From the NCBI RefSeq assembly GCF_019880305.1, contig NZ_CP082301.1:5208001-5272000 (forward strand): 64,000 nt of DNA, given 5' to 3'. The notes under the pieces are model-generated. The model was not told where the DNA came from. It was given only the letters and a program-made list of their open reading frames with translations, and searched no databases. Made by a program: the position numbers and the translations under genes. The DNA comes from Streptomyces decoyicus. GTDB taxonomy: Bacteria > Actinomycetota > Actinomycetes > Streptomycetales > Streptomycetaceae. Positions 7,903 to 16,815 of this stretch are shown in pieces; within the stretch, counting starts at the first letter, position 1, and every line of letters starts with the position of its first letter.

Positions 7903-9189
7903 GTGATCTTCGCCCTGATCGTGGTCCCGGTCCTCGGACTGTTCGTGGGCGTGCACCGCTATCTGTGGTGCCGGCTCGTCCGTGACCCCACCACGCCGGG
8001 CAGCCGGCTCCGCCGTACGGGCACCGCCGCCGCCTTCGTCCTCCCCCTGACCAGCCTCGCCGCCCTGCCGGCCGAACGCGCCGGCGCGCCCTTCCCCCTC
8101 CAGCAGGCACTGGCCTGGCCCGGCTATCTCTGGCTGGCCCTGGTGCTCTATCTCACACTGGCGCTGCTGGTGGGGGAGGTGGTCCGGGCGGTGGCGCTAC
8201 GGGCGCTCCACGACTGCGAGCCGGACGAAGAGGCCCCCTCGGCCCCCGCCCCGGCCCCCGCACCGTCCCCCGGCACGGCCCCCGATCCGCCCCGCGCCCC
8301 GTCCCCCTCCTCGGCCCCCACCCTCCTCCCGCCCCGCACCCCCGCGCTGCCGCCGCTCGCCGTCCCGCCCCGCCGCCTCTTCCTCGCCCGCGCGGTCGCC
8401 GCCGGCGCCTCCCTCGCCGCCACGGCCGCCGTCGGCTACGGCACCGCGACCACCCTCCGCGGACCGGCGGTGAAGCGCGTCACCGTCCCCCTGGCCACAC
8501 TGCCGCGCGCCGCCCACGGCTTCCGGATCGCCGTCGTCAGCGATATCCACCTGGGCCCGACCCTCGGCCGCGCGCACACCCGACGGGTCGTCGAGACCAT
8601 CAACCGCACCGGCCCCGACCTGGTGGCCATCGTCGGCGACCTGGTCGACGGCAGCGTCGCCGACCTCGCACCGGCCGCCGAACCGCTGCGGGGGCTGCGT
8701 TCCCGGCACGGCGCGTACTTCGTCACCGGCAACCACGAGTACTACTCGGGCGCCGCCCCCTGGGTCGACCACATAAGGGAGTTGGGCATCCACCCGCTGG
8801 AGAACGCCCGTACCGAACTCCCCGGCTTCGACCTCGCCGGCGTCAACGACGTCACGGGCCAGGCCGAACACGCGGGCCCGGACTACGACCTGGCCCTGGG
8901 CGGCCGGGACCCGTCCCGTGCCGTCGTCCTGATGGCCCACCAGCCGGTCACCATCCACGACACCGTGCGGTTCGGCGTGGACCTCCAGCTCTCCGGCCAC
9001 ACCCACGGTGGCCAGATGTGGCCCTTCACCTACGTCGCCGCCGCCACCAACCCCACCGTCGCGGGCCTGGAGCGCTACGGCGACACCCAGCTCTACGTCA
9101 CCCGCGGCGCGGGCGCCTGGGGGCCGCCGGTACGGCTGGGGGCGCCGCCGGACGTGACGGTGGTCGAACTGGCCTCGCTGCGGGCTTGA
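7903..9189 (+). CDS. Membrane-associated metallophosphoesterase (YaeI/YkuE-like)
   Basis: 428 residues. The N-terminal third has about three membrane segments and a Pro/Ala-rich linker (about residues 110-150), followed by a twin-Arg/hydrophobic stretch and a calcineurin-like domain with all metal ligands: DIHLG, GDLVDG, GNHEY, AHQP and GHTHGGQ. The class hydrolyses phosphomonoesters or lipid-A-type or nucleotide pyrophosphates at the membrane; the substrate here is unknown. GTG at 7903 is chosen because it opens the first membrane segment directly after the upstream gene. Catalytic residues are complete, so activity is expected. Confidence 0.88.
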   Translation: MIFALIVVPVLGLFVGVHRYLWCRLVRDPTTPGSRLRRTGTAAAFVLPLTSLAALPAERAGAPFPLQQALAWPGYLWLALVLYLTLALLVGEVVRAVALRALHDCEPDEEAPSAPAPAPAPSPGTAPDPPRAPSPSSAPTLLPPRTPALPPLAVPPRRLFLARAVAAGASLAATAAVGYGTATTLRGPAVKRVTVPLATLPRAAHGFRIAVVSDIHLGPTLGRAHTRRVVETINRTGPDLVAIVGDLVDGSVADLAPAAEPLRGLRSRHGAYFVTGNHEYYSGAAPWVDHIRELGIHPLENARTELPGFDLAGVNDVTGQAEHAGPDYDLALGGRDPSRAVVLMAHQPVTIHDTVRFGVDLQLSGHTHGGQMWPFTYVAAATNPTVAGLERYGDTQLYVTRGAGAWGPPVRLGAPPDVTVVELASLRA

Positions 9190-9285
9190 TCGGTAATTCG
9201 GAGGGATTGCGCCGCGTAGATAACAACCCCCCTACAAAGTGCGGAGCCATCCTGCGCCAAATCGGACAGATCATGACTTTCGATC

Positions 9286-9315
9286 TTGCACCGGCAGGCC
9301 TCAACTCCCTAGAAT
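9286..9315 (+). promoter_or_regulatory. Sigma-70-type promoter of the type VII-like module
   Basis: TTGCAC (9286-9291), 18-base spacer, TAGAAT (9310-9315), in a noticeably AT-richer 215-base gap. Predicted start about 9322, giving an ~84-base leader to the ATG at 9406. Inferred by motif only. Confidence 0.55.
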
Positions 9316-9405
9316 TTATTGACTTTACGGAGTCCTTACCGTCCCGGCTTCACGCGGCGGCGCGAGGGGGACGAACGGGGTGCATGGAAACGGGGAGAGC
9401 AGGAC

Positions 9406-9717
9406 ATGAGCGAGCGGTTCAAGGTCGATCTCGACGAACTGGACAGCGTCGTACGCCAGCTCAGGCATCTTCGGGCGGATATGGATGAACCCAGCCAGAA
9501 GGTGAAATACAGCACGACGATTCCGAAGTCGGCTTTCGGGAGCAATTTCCTCGAGGCGACCGATCTGGCCGGAGCCCATGACGACATGCAGACGTATATG
9601 TCGGATGTCATCAACGCGCTCCACGACCTCATCCACAAGTTCGGTGAGAAGACGGAAGCCAGCCGGGGCGCGTACGAGGACCAGGAGCACGCCACCAAGA
9701 ACTCGATGAATGGCTGA
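9406..9717 (+). CDS. Small helical ESAT-6/EspC-like protein of a type VII secretion-like module
   Basis: 103-residue, all-helical-looking acidic protein without signal peptide, the size of ESX secretion targets. Two amphipathic helices flank a short turn containing AFGSNF where WXG100 proteins carry WxG; the Trp is absent. It starts at the ATG at 9406 with a purine-rich GGGGAGAGCAGG just upstream; longer in-frame extensions lack this. Fifty-six bases downstream is a true WxG protein and then a mycosin-like protease, which supports a type VII-related role. Its exact family is unassigned by me. Confidence 0.7.
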   Translation: MSERFKVDLDELDSVVRQLRHLRADMDEPSQKVKYSTTIPKSAFGSNFLEATDLAGAHDDMQTYMSDVINALHDLIHKFGEKTEASRGAYEDQEHATKNSMNG

Positions 9718-9773
9718 GCGAGCCATGGTGACGTACATGCGAGTGCGGGCGAGGGACACGAAGGGGGGCCTGC

Positions 9774-11198
9774 ATGGTTGACGCCAAGCAGGAATACGAC
9801 AACGCCAAGACGATGGAGCGGCAGCAGCAGGCAGCGGAGCGGGATGAGCGGCTCAAGTCGTTCACGGGGCACCGCCCTGTCCCCGCCTCTCCTTCGGACT
9901 TCCATCACCACGGCCTCGATGACCTCCGGGCGATGATCGAGAATGCCCATCCCGAGGGGATAGAGACATCCGGTCACCACTGGCGTGCCTCTGCCGACCG
10001 GCTCGCGGGCGAGGACGGCCGCGGCGGCATACGTAAGTCCTTCATGGACGCCGTGGACCACGCGACGGCGCACTGGGAGGGTTCGGCCGCCGCGGCGTTC
10101 CGCAGGGAGGCCGTCAAGGTTCTGGACAAGATCGACAGGACGTACGGGCACGCCCGGGTCGTCGAACGGGTGCTGATCGGCAGCCGCGCATCGGGCCCGG
10201 AGGCCGGCGTCGCCCACAGTCTTCGCGAGGCCAAGAAGACCATGTCGAAGATCAAGAACCCGGGCGTCGTGGACCGGGCGACGGACGAGAGCGGCGACGA
10301 CAGCCAGTTCAAGCGGGACATGGCGAACCCGAAGATGGACGCCCGTATGGCGCTGGAGCTCAACCGCGACAGTCTGTCCCTGACCAAGGAGCGCCAGGTC
10401 GAGGCGGTCATCGTGATGGACGAACTGGCCCACCACTACGACGGCCAGGCCAAGGTCCTCAAGGAGGGCGTCGACCCCGGCGGGCCCAGCGGTGACTGGC
10501 CCAAGCATCCGTCCACCAGCCCGTCGCCGCCCCCGGTGAACATGCCTGACGTCGGCGGCACCCACCCGAACCTGTCGTCGACGACGCCGAACTCGCCCAA
10601 CGGCGCGGGTGGCCACGCCGTCCCGCCGGGCTTCGACGGCCCCAAGGTCTCCCGGCCCGAACTGCCGGTGACCACCGGACTCGACAGCGTGCAGGGCGGC
10701 ACCCTCGCCCCGCCGACGGGTGGCGGCGCCATCAACGGCGGGATGCCGGGCGGCAGTCACGGGGTGTCCGGCGGCACGGGCGGCTTCCCCGGCGGAGCGA
10801 TCCCGGTCGGTGTCATCGGTATGCCGGGCGGCATGCGTTCCGGCGGGGCCCGGGGCGGCGCCGGCGGTATGCGCGGTGGCGGTATGCCGGGCGCCGGGGC
10901 CGGCGCCGGTGGCAAGGCGGGCGCCGCGGGCGCGGCCGGCCGCGGCGGCCCGCAGGCACGTACCCGCGGCGGGATGGCCGGCAAGCCGGGCGGCCCGGCG
11001 GGTGGCGCCAAGCAGGGCGGCGCCGGACTGCACCGCAGCCGCGGCGGCAACCAGGCAGGCATGGCGGGCGCGGCCGGCGCCAAGGGCAAGGGCCAGGGGG
11101 AGAAGGAGCGCACCACCGGGCAGCGTCCCGACTACCTCGTCGAGGACGAGGAGACCTGGACCCCGCAACGTAATGTGGCCCCTCGCGTCATCGAGTGA
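9774..11198 (+). CDS. WXG-domain protein with long Gly-rich C-terminal region
   Basis: 474 residues. Residues 1-240 are charged and helical with a WxG turn at HWEGSAAAAF (W101), as in PPE/WXG-type type VII substrates. From about 240 to 440 the chain is Pro/Ser then Gly/Met/Ala/Arg-rich (GG, GGM and GAGA runs) and ends in an acidic tail (DYLVEDEETWTPQRNV). That layout resembles the large WXG substrates of streptomycetes, which are exported with small partners. No signal peptide. The ATG at 9774 has AAGGGGGG upstream. The gene ends at a textbook terminator. Function beyond the family analogy is unknown. Confidence 0.75.
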   Translation: MVDAKQEYDNAKTMERQQQAAERDERLKSFTGHRPVPASPSDFHHHGLDDLRAMIENAHPEGIETSGHHWRASADRLAGEDGRGGIRKSFMDAVDHATAHWEGSAAAAFRREAVKVLDKIDRTYGHARVVERVLIGSRASGPEAGVAHSLREAKKTMSKIKNPGVVDRATDESGDDSQFKRDMANPKMDARMALELNRDSLSLTKERQVEAVIVMDELAHHYDGQAKVLKEGVDPGGPSGDWPKHPSTSPSPPPVNMPDVGGTHPNLSSTTPNSPNGAGGHAVPPGFDGPKVSRPELPVTTGLDSVQGGTLAPPTGGGAINGGMPGGSHGVSGGTGGFPGGAIPVGVIGMPGGMRSGGARGGAGGMRGGGMPGAGAGAGGKAGAAGAAGRGGPQARTRGGMAGKPGGPAGGAKQGGAGLHRSRGGNQAGMAGAAGAKGKGQGEKERTTGQRPDYLVEDEETWTPQRNVAPRVIE

Positions 11199-11235
11199 GC
11201 CGGCGATAACGTCGCCTGCGGCCAATTGAGGCATG

Positions 11236-11263
11236 GCCCCGCACCCGGGTGTGCGGGGCTTTT
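11236..11263 (+). terminator. Intrinsic terminator after the WXG gene
   Basis: Perfect 9-bp stem GCCCCGCAC / GTGCGGGGC with a 6-base loop and TTTT immediately after. It separates the WXG gene from the protease and rules out the in-frame ATG at 11233 as the protease start. Confidence 0.9.
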
Positions 11264-11313
11264 CCTCAGGCGGAACAATGCCGCCCGGACAGCACAGCAA
11301 GAAGGAGCGAAGG

Positions 11314-12507
11314 ATGAGGGTCACCCGAACACTGCGCGTGACGGTGGGTGCCGCGCTGACCGGAGCGCTGCTGCTGGCCGCGGGCGGGACCGCCTCCGCA
11401 GATCAAGTACGCAAGGATCTGTGGCCGTTGGAGGCATTCGGGGCCCAGCAGCTCTGGAAGGAAGCCACCGGTAAGGGCGTCACGGTCGCCGTACTCGACA
11501 GCGGATTCCGCAAGACGCACCAAGATCTGACCGGACAGTTCGCCGGTGGCGCGAATTTCGCGAATACGTCGGCAGGTGATGGTTCCGGCGATCTCGCCCC
11601 GCACGAGGACATCCGTGACCACGGCACCGCAATGGCCGCGATCATTGCCGGCCACGGACACGGGCCCGGCGGCTCCGAGGGCGTCAAGGGACTGGCGCCG
11701 GACGCCAAGATCATGCCGGTGCCGCAGTACAAGAACGGTGCGGCGGCGACGCGTTACGCGGTGGACCACGGCGCCGACGTCATCAACATGTCGTACACCG
11801 AATCCACCCCCTCCGCCGACACCTGCCCCGCCATCCACTACGCGGTGGAAAAGGGCGTGGTCGTGGTGGCGGGCGTCGGGAACGAAGGCCTCCCCAAGAA
11901 GAACTTCCCGGCCGCCTGCCCCGGCGCGATCGGTGTCGGATCGGTCGACCAGTACGGCGAGGCCGACGACGGCAACAACTCCAACTCCACCCTCGACCTG
12001 CTCGCCCCCGGCGTGAAGATCCCCGTCGCCATGGGCAAGAGCGACTCGGACTACCGCACCGCGGACGGCAGCTCGGCCGCCACCGCCTATGTCTCCGCGG
12101 CGGCCGCCCTCCTCAAGCAGAAGTTCCCGGACCTCACCCCCGGCCAGATCGCCAACCGCCTGGTGAAGACCGCCGGCCTGGCCCAGCCCGAGAAGGACAA
12201 GCACCTCAAGCTCCCGGACGCCCACTACGGCTACGGCTACATCCAGCCCGGCCCCGCCCTCCGACGCGACATCGCGGCGGGCCCGGCGCAGGGCCCCCTG
12301 CCGATGCCCGAGGGCAAGGCGCCGCAGAAGACCGTGCTCCCCGGAGCCGACAAGGGATCCGACCCCAACCCGCCCATGGGCGGCAAGGACGCGATCATGC
12401 TCTACGGCGGCATCGGGCTCGGCGTAGTCCTCGTCGCCGGCATCATCATCGGCATCGTGGTCGCCGTCCGCCGCCGCAACAACCCCGGTAACCAGGCCTG
12501 GGGCTGA
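11314..12507 (+). CDS. Mycosin-like S8 subtilase, membrane anchored (type VII secretion-associated)
   Basis: 397-residue secreted serine protease. Signal peptide about 1-29, catalytic Asp62 (VLDSG), His103 (RDHGTAMA), oxyanion Asn190 (GVGNEG), and Ser254 in DGSSAATA. A Pro-rich linker leads to a C-terminal membrane segment (about 363-385) and a basic tail. This is the architecture of MycP proteases of ESX systems, which face the outside and support secretion. The ATG at 11314 has GGAGCGAAGG directly upstream. Two WXG/ESX-like genes precede it, but no EccB/C/D/E gene is in the window, so it may serve a core machine encoded elsewhere. Confidence 0.9.
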   Translation: MRVTRTLRVTVGAALTGALLLAAGGTASADQVRKDLWPLEAFGAQQLWKEATGKGVTVAVLDSGFRKTHQDLTGQFAGGANFANTSAGDGSGDLAPHEDIRDHGTAMAAIIAGHGHGPGGSEGVKGLAPDAKIMPVPQYKNGAAATRYAVDHGADVINMSYTESTPSADTCPAIHYAVEKGVVVVAGVGNEGLPKKNFPAACPGAIGVGSVDQYGEADDGNNSNSTLDLLAPGVKIPVAMGKSDSDYRTADGSSAATAYVSAAAALLKQKFPDLTPGQIANRLVKTAGLAQPEKDKHLKLPDAHYGYGYIQPGPALRRDIAAGPAQGPLPMPEGKAPQKTVLPGADKGSDPNPPMGGKDAIMLYGGIGLGVVLVAGIIIGIVVAVRRRNNPGNQAWG

Positions 12508-12587
12508 GCCGGGACAGCGGTCCCGCGCCCTCCGGCAGGGGAAAAATCAGAAGACGCGGCCCCGGTGCGCTGTTAACTTCCCAGGCC

Positions 12588-13094
12588 ATGGACCCCGTAG
12601 GTGAAAAAGCGATACGTGCCTCCTTCGTCAATTGCTCGAAGGGCGAGGCGAGCAGAGCCCATCTGCCCGTGGGGCTGGCGGAACTGCCGTGGGGAGACCT
12701 GGATTTCCTGGGATGGCGTGATCCGGGGGCGCCGGACCGCAGCTATCTGGTCGCGCCCCGGGGCGACGGGCTCATCGGCGTGACCCTGCGGGTCCCGCAG
12801 GGTGTGCGACGGAGTTTCACGAAGACGACGGTGTGTTCGGTCTGTGTGACCGGGCACCCGGGTTCCGGTGTCAGCCTGCTCGCCGCACGCCGCGCCGGTC
12901 CCTCGGGACGGCAGGGGAACACCGTCGGGACGTATCTGTGCGCCGACCTCGCCTGCTCCCTCTACGTCCGGGGACGTAAGCAGTCCCAGCTCGCCGGGCG
13001 GCACGAGGAGACGCTGCCGCTGGAGGAGCGGATCGCTCGCACCGTGCGGAATCTGGATGTCTTCCTGGACAAGGTGCTTGAGGGCGAGCGCTAG
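12588..13094 (+). CDS. FBP (FusB-like, EF-G-binding C-terminal domain) zinc protein
   Basis: 168 residues matching the FBP_C family: a four-cysteine treble-clef-like metal site (CSVC at 83-86 and C118/C123), the conserved FTKTTVCSVC start and a C-terminal helical region. FusB proteins bind elongation factor G and rescue it from fusidic acid; the actinobacterial members are mostly uncharacterised and may act on translation more generally. It stands alone between a protease and a regulator and ends at a strong terminator. Family recognition is good, a resistance role is speculation. Confidence 0.8.
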   Translation: MDPVGEKAIRASFVNCSKGEASRAHLPVGLAELPWGDLDFLGWRDPGAPDRSYLVAPRGDGLIGVTLRVPQGVRRSFTKTTVCSVCVTGHPGSGVSLLAARRAGPSGRQGNTVGTYLCADLACSLYVRGRKQSQLAGRHEETLPLEERIARTVRNLDVFLDKVLEGER

Positions 13095-13145
13095 AGACCG
13101 CCGCGCGTCGGCAGACCGTCGGGCGGCAGCAGACCGGAGGGGAGC

Positions 13146-13179
13146 GGGAGGGGGAGCGGAGGCATCCGCTCCCCCTCCC
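13146..13179 (+). terminator. Terminator of the FBP gene
   Basis: Stem GGGAGGGGGAGCGGA / TCCGCTCCCCCTCCC (13146-13160, 13165-13179) with loop GGCA. The rest of the 307-base gap 13095-13401 shows no gene, only a Gly/Ala-type low-complexity stretch and the ribosome-binding site AGGGGGA at 13391. Confidence 0.85.
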
Positions 13180-13401
13180 GCCTTTCCCGCCCCTCCTGCC
13201 CGAAGGTGCAGGTCATGCGGGAGTGCGGGGCGGGGCGTGGCGCCGGCGGGAGGGGCCGCGCGGTCGGCCCGACGGAGGCGGGGGAGTCCGCGGCAAGGAG
13301 GGCGGGATGCTACCCGCCGGTTCCGCTTGCCACCACCTGCCCGTCGGACAGATCCTCGTGTCCACGCCGTGAGGGGAGCGGCGCAGAAGCAGGGGGACGA
13401 C

Positions 13402-14217
13402 GTGCTACGAGTGCACTTCACCGCGCAGGATCTGGCGCGTACGCGAGTGGCCGACGGGGCCGACCCGCTCTGGGAGACGGTGCTGAGCCTGCACAGCCTG
13501 CGGGAGAACCGGACCGATCCGGCGCTGGCGGCCTGGCGGCAGCACGCCGTGCGGCACGGGACGGGGCCGCTGCGGACGCTGTTCGCGCTGGTCCCGCCCT
13601 TCGGGTACTTCCCGGACTTCCTCACGCCGTCCGCGTCCCAGTACGGGATCGAGTCCGGTCTGGAGGCCGTGATGAGCACCCCGCGGCAGCGGCTGCGGAC
13701 CGAGCTGACGCGGCTGTCGGGGCACCGGGCGCTGCCGGGATGGGCGCGCGGCATCGGCGAGGGGGAGCCGGCAGCACTGCGGCAGCTCGCGCGCAGCCTG
13801 CGGACGTACCACCACCTGGCGGTGGCGCCGGCCTGGCCGCGGATCGCCCAACGGGTCGGTGCGGACCGGGAGTTGCGCAAGCATGCGCAGGGGCAGTCCG
13901 GGGTGGAGGCGATGCTGCGGACGTTCGGGGGGCCGATGCGCTGGCGGCCGCCGGTGCTGGAGGTCGACTATCCGGTGGAGCGGGAGCTGCACCTCCAGGG
14001 GCGGGGTCTGGTCTTCGTCCCCTCGTACTTCTGCTGCGACCATCCGCTGGCGCTGGTGGACGAAGCACTACCGCCGGTGCTCGTGTACGCGGCGCGGGAG
14101 ACGGAAGGCGCCCATGCCGAAGGGCCCCGCCTCCGGGATTTCGGAGGCGAGGCCCTGCGGGACGTGCCGGGTCTGCTCGGCGGCCGGGCCGGAACCCGGG
14201 CCGCCGCCAGGCGCTAG
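13402..14217 (+). CDS. ArsR-type regulator lacking its winged-helix DNA-binding end
   Basis: 271 residues matching the effector half (DUF5937-like) of Streptomyces ArsR-family regulators: the opening LRVHFTAQDLARTRVADG.DPLWETVLSLH, a PPFGYFPDFLTP stretch, RWRPPVLEVDYPVERELHL and VFVPSYFCC. In the family, a ~70-residue winged helix normally follows the PPVLVY segment. Here the chain ends about 50 residues after that point (LLGGRAGTRAAARR stop), so the DNA-binding domain is missing. GTG at 13402 follows AGGGGGACGA. It converges with sdhB. It may be a 3'-truncated relic, or a regulator that acts without DNA contact. Confidence 0.72.
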   Translation: MLRVHFTAQDLARTRVADGADPLWETVLSLHSLRENRTDPALAAWRQHAVRHGTGPLRTLFALVPPFGYFPDFLTPSASQYGIESGLEAVMSTPRQRLRTELTRLSGHRALPGWARGIGEGEPAALRQLARSLRTYHHLAVAPAWPRIAQRVGADRELRKHAQGQSGVEAMLRTFGGPMRWRPPVLEVDYPVERELHLQGRGLVFVPSYFCCDHPLALVDEALPPVLVYAARETEGAHAEGPRLRDFGGEALRDVPGLLGGRAGTRAAARR

Positions 14218-14267
14218 CCCTAGGGCGTCTCCCCTGGGGGAGCCCCTCGGCGCGCGCCTGCGGTCGG

Positions 14268-15041
14268 TCAGAAGCGCCGGGTGATCAGCGCCCGCTTGAC
14301 TTCCTGGATGGCCTTGGTGACCTCGATACCGCGCGGGCAGGCGTCCGTGCAGTTGAAGGTCGTCCGGCAGCGCCAGACGCCGTCCTTGTCGTTGAGGATC
14401 TCGAGCCGCTGCTCGCCGCCCTCGTCGCGCGAGTCGAAGATGAAGCGGTGCGCGTTGACGATCGCCGCCGGGCCGAAGTACTGGCCGTCGTTCCAGAACA
14501 CCGGGCACGAGGACGTGCAGGCGGCGCACAGGATGCACTTGGTGGTGTCGTCGAAGCGCTCGCGGTCCTCGGCGGACTGGCGCCGCTCACGGGTCGGCTC
14601 GTTGCCGGTCGTGATCAGGAACGGCATCACATCGCGGTACGCCTGGAAGAAGGGCTCCATGTCGACGACAAGGTCCTTCAGCACGGTCAGGCCCTTGATG
14701 GCCTCGACCGTGATCGGCTTCTCCGGGTTTATGTCCTTGATCAGCGTCTTGCAGGCGAGGCGGTTGCGGCCGTTGATGCGCATGGCGTCCGAGCCGCAGA
14801 TGCCGTGGGCGCAGGAACGGCGGAAGGTCAGCGACCCGTCCAGCTCCCACTTGATCTTGTGGAGGGCGTCCAGGACGCGCTCCTTGGGGTCGATCTCCAG
14901 CTGGAAGTCCTCCCAGCTTGCGTCCTCCGAGATCTCCGGGTTGAACCGGCGGATCCGGAAGGTGACCGTGATCAGGTGCGAAGCGCCGTCCTCGGCCGCG
15001 TCCAGCGCCGCGGAGTGCTTGTCGAGAGTCGGGGTGCTCAT
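14268..15041 (-). CDS. sdhB: Succinate dehydrogenase iron-sulfur subunit
   Basis: 257 residues; carries electrons from the flavin of SdhA to quinone at the membrane anchor (TCA cycle and complex II). The 2Fe-2S ferredoxin domain has CAHGICGSDAMRINGRNRLAC. The C-terminal helical domain has the 4Fe-4S set CILCAACTSSCP and the 3Fe-4S set CRTTFNCTDACPRGI. Last gene of sdhCDAB; its ATG overlaps the sdhA stop as TGATG, which predicts coupled translation. All cluster ligands are intact. Confidence 0.97.
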   Translation of the reverse strand: MSTPTLDKHSAALDAAEDGASHLITVTFRIRRFNPEISEDASWEDFQLEIDPKERVLDALHKIKWELDGSLTFRRSCAHGICGSDAMRINGRNRLACKTLIKDINPEKPITVEAIKGLTVLKDLVVDMEPFFQAYRDVMPFLITTGNEPTRERRQSAEDRERFDDTTKCILCAACTSSCPVFWNDGQYFGPAAIVNAHRFIFDSRDEGGEQRLEILNDKDGVWRCRTTFNCTDACPRGIEVTKAIQEVKRALITRRF

Positions 15042-16795
15042 CAGTACTTACGCTCCATCGGCTGGTAGCGGGTCTGTACGACCGGCTTGTAGTCGAGGCG
15101 GATCGACTCGGTGCCGTCTGCGCCGACCTCGCGGTACGCCATGGTGTGCCGCATGAAGTTGACGTCGTCGCGGTTGGGGAAGTCCTCGCGGTAGTGACCG
15201 CCGCGGGACTCCTTGCGGGCCAGCGCGGACACCGCCATGACCTCGGCCAGGTCGAGCAGGTTGCCCAGCTCGACGGCCTCCAGCAGGTCGGTGTTGAACC
15301 GCTTGCCCTTGTCCTGGATGGACACGTTCAGGTAGCGCTCGCGCAGCTCGCCGATCTTCTCGACCGCGGACTTGATCGTCTGCTCGGTGCGGAACACCAT
15401 CACATTGGCGTCCATGCACTCCTGGAGCTCCCTGCGGATCTCGGTGACCCGCTCGCTGCCGGTGGAGTTGCGCAGCCGCTCGACCTGGTCGATGACCTGC
15501 TGCGCCGGGTTCTCGGGGAGCTCGACGAAGTCGGCGCCCGCGGAGTACTCGGCGGCGGCGATACCGGCCCGGCGCCCGAAGACATTGATGTCCAGGAGCG
15601 AGTTGGTGCCCAGGCGGTTGGCGCCGTGCACGGAGACACAGGCCACCTCACCGGCCGCGTACAGGCCCGGCACGACGGTGGCGTTGTCCGCCAGGACCTC
15701 GCCCTCGACGTTCGTCGGGATGCCGCCCATGGCGTAGTGCGCGGTCGGCTGGATCGGGATCGGGTCCGTGTAGGGCTCGATACCGAGGTAGGTACGCGCG
15801 AACTCGGTGATGTCCGGGAGCTTGGCGTCCAGCTGCTCCGGCGGCAGGTGCGTCAGGTCCAGGAAGACGTGGTCGCCCTCCGGCCCGCAGCCGCGGCCCT
15901 CGCGGATCTCCGTGTAGATGGAGCGCGAGACGACGTCACGGCTCGCGAGGTCCTTCATGACGGGCGCGTACTTCTCCATGAAGCGCTCGCCGTCCTTGTT
16001 GCGAAGGATGCCGCCCTCGCCGCGCGCACCCTCGGTCAGGAGGATGCCCATGCGCCAGATGCCCGTCGGGTGGAACTGGAAGAACTCCATGTCCTCCAGC
16101 GGCAGCCCACGGCGCCAGGCCGCGGCCTGGCCGTCACCGGTCAGGGTGTGCGCGTTGGAGGTCACCTTGAAGAACTTGCCGGTGCCGCCGGACGCGAAGA
16201 TGATCGACTTCGCCTGGAAGACGTGGATCTCGCCGGTGGCCAGCTCGTACGCGACGACACCCGCGGACTTCTTGACGCCGTCGACGTCCTGGAGCAGCAG
16301 GTCGAGCACGTAGAACTCGTTGAAGAACTCCACGCCCTCCTTGACGCAGTTCTGGTACAGCGTCTGGAGGATCATGTGGCCGGTGCGGTCCGAGGCGTAG
16401 CAGGACCGGCGGACCGGGGCCTCACCGTGGTTACGGGAGTGACCGCCGAAGCGGCGCTGGTCGATGGTGCCGTCCGGCGTGCGGTTGAACGGCAGGCCCA
16501 TCTTCTCGAGGTCGAGGACCGAGTCGATGGCCTCCTTCGCCAGGATCTCGGCGGCGTCCTGGTCGACCAGGTAGTCGCCGCCCTTGATCGTGTCGAAGGT
16601 GTGCCACTCCCAGTTGTCCTCCTCGACGTTCGCGAGGGCGGCAGCCATACCGCCCTGGGCGGCGCCGGTGTGGGAGCGGGTCGGGTAGAGCTTCGTCAGG
16701 ACCGCGGTGCGGCTGCGCTTGGTCGACTCGATGGCCGCACGCATGCCCGCGCCACCGGCGCCGACGATGACGGTGTCGTACTTGTGGATCTTCAT
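15041..16795 (-). CDS. sdhA: Succinate dehydrogenase flavoprotein subunit
   Basis: 584 residues; oxidises succinate to fumarate using covalently bound FAD. N-terminal dinucleotide fold VIVGAGGAGMRAA; the FAD-linking His is H42 in TRSHTGAAQGG. Substrate-binding and capping-domain motifs (HPTGIW, RFMEKYAP, HLPPEQL, YAMGGIPTN) follow in order. The ATG at 16795 opens the conserved MKIHKYDTVIVG; the in-frame upstream extension runs antisense through sdhD and is discarded. Third gene of the operon, 20 bases after sdhD. Confidence 0.97.
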   Translation of the reverse strand: MKIHKYDTVIVGAGGAGMRAAIESTKRSRTAVLTKLYPTRSHTGAAQGGMAAALANVEEDNWEWHTFDTIKGGDYLVDQDAAEILAKEAIDSVLDLEKMGLPFNRTPDGTIDQRRFGGHSRNHGEAPVRRSCYASDRTGHMILQTLYQNCVKEGVEFFNEFYVLDLLLQDVDGVKKSAGVVAYELATGEIHVFQAKSIIFASGGTGKFFKVTSNAHTLTGDGQAAAWRRGLPLEDMEFFQFHPTGIWRMGILLTEGARGEGGILRNKDGERFMEKYAPVMKDLASRDVVSRSIYTEIREGRGCGPEGDHVFLDLTHLPPEQLDAKLPDITEFARTYLGIEPYTDPIPIQPTAHYAMGGIPTNVEGEVLADNATVVPGLYAAGEVACVSVHGANRLGTNSLLDINVFGRRAGIAAAEYSAGADFVELPENPAQQVIDQVERLRNSTGSERVTEIRRELQECMDANVMVFRTEQTIKSAVEKIGELRERYLNVSIQDKGKRFNTDLLEAVELGNLLDLAEVMAVSALARKESRGGHYREDFPNRDDVNFMRHTMAYREVGADGTESIRLDYKPVVQTRYQPMERKY

Positions 16796-16815
16796 GGTTC
16801 CAGTCAGCCCCGGCC

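Noticed and set aside
11233..11313. Upstream ATG for the mycosin-like protease
   Set aside because: It lies at the edge of the upstream intrinsic terminator and would place a 27-residue tail before the signal peptide; the ATG at 11314 has a proper ribosome-binding site.
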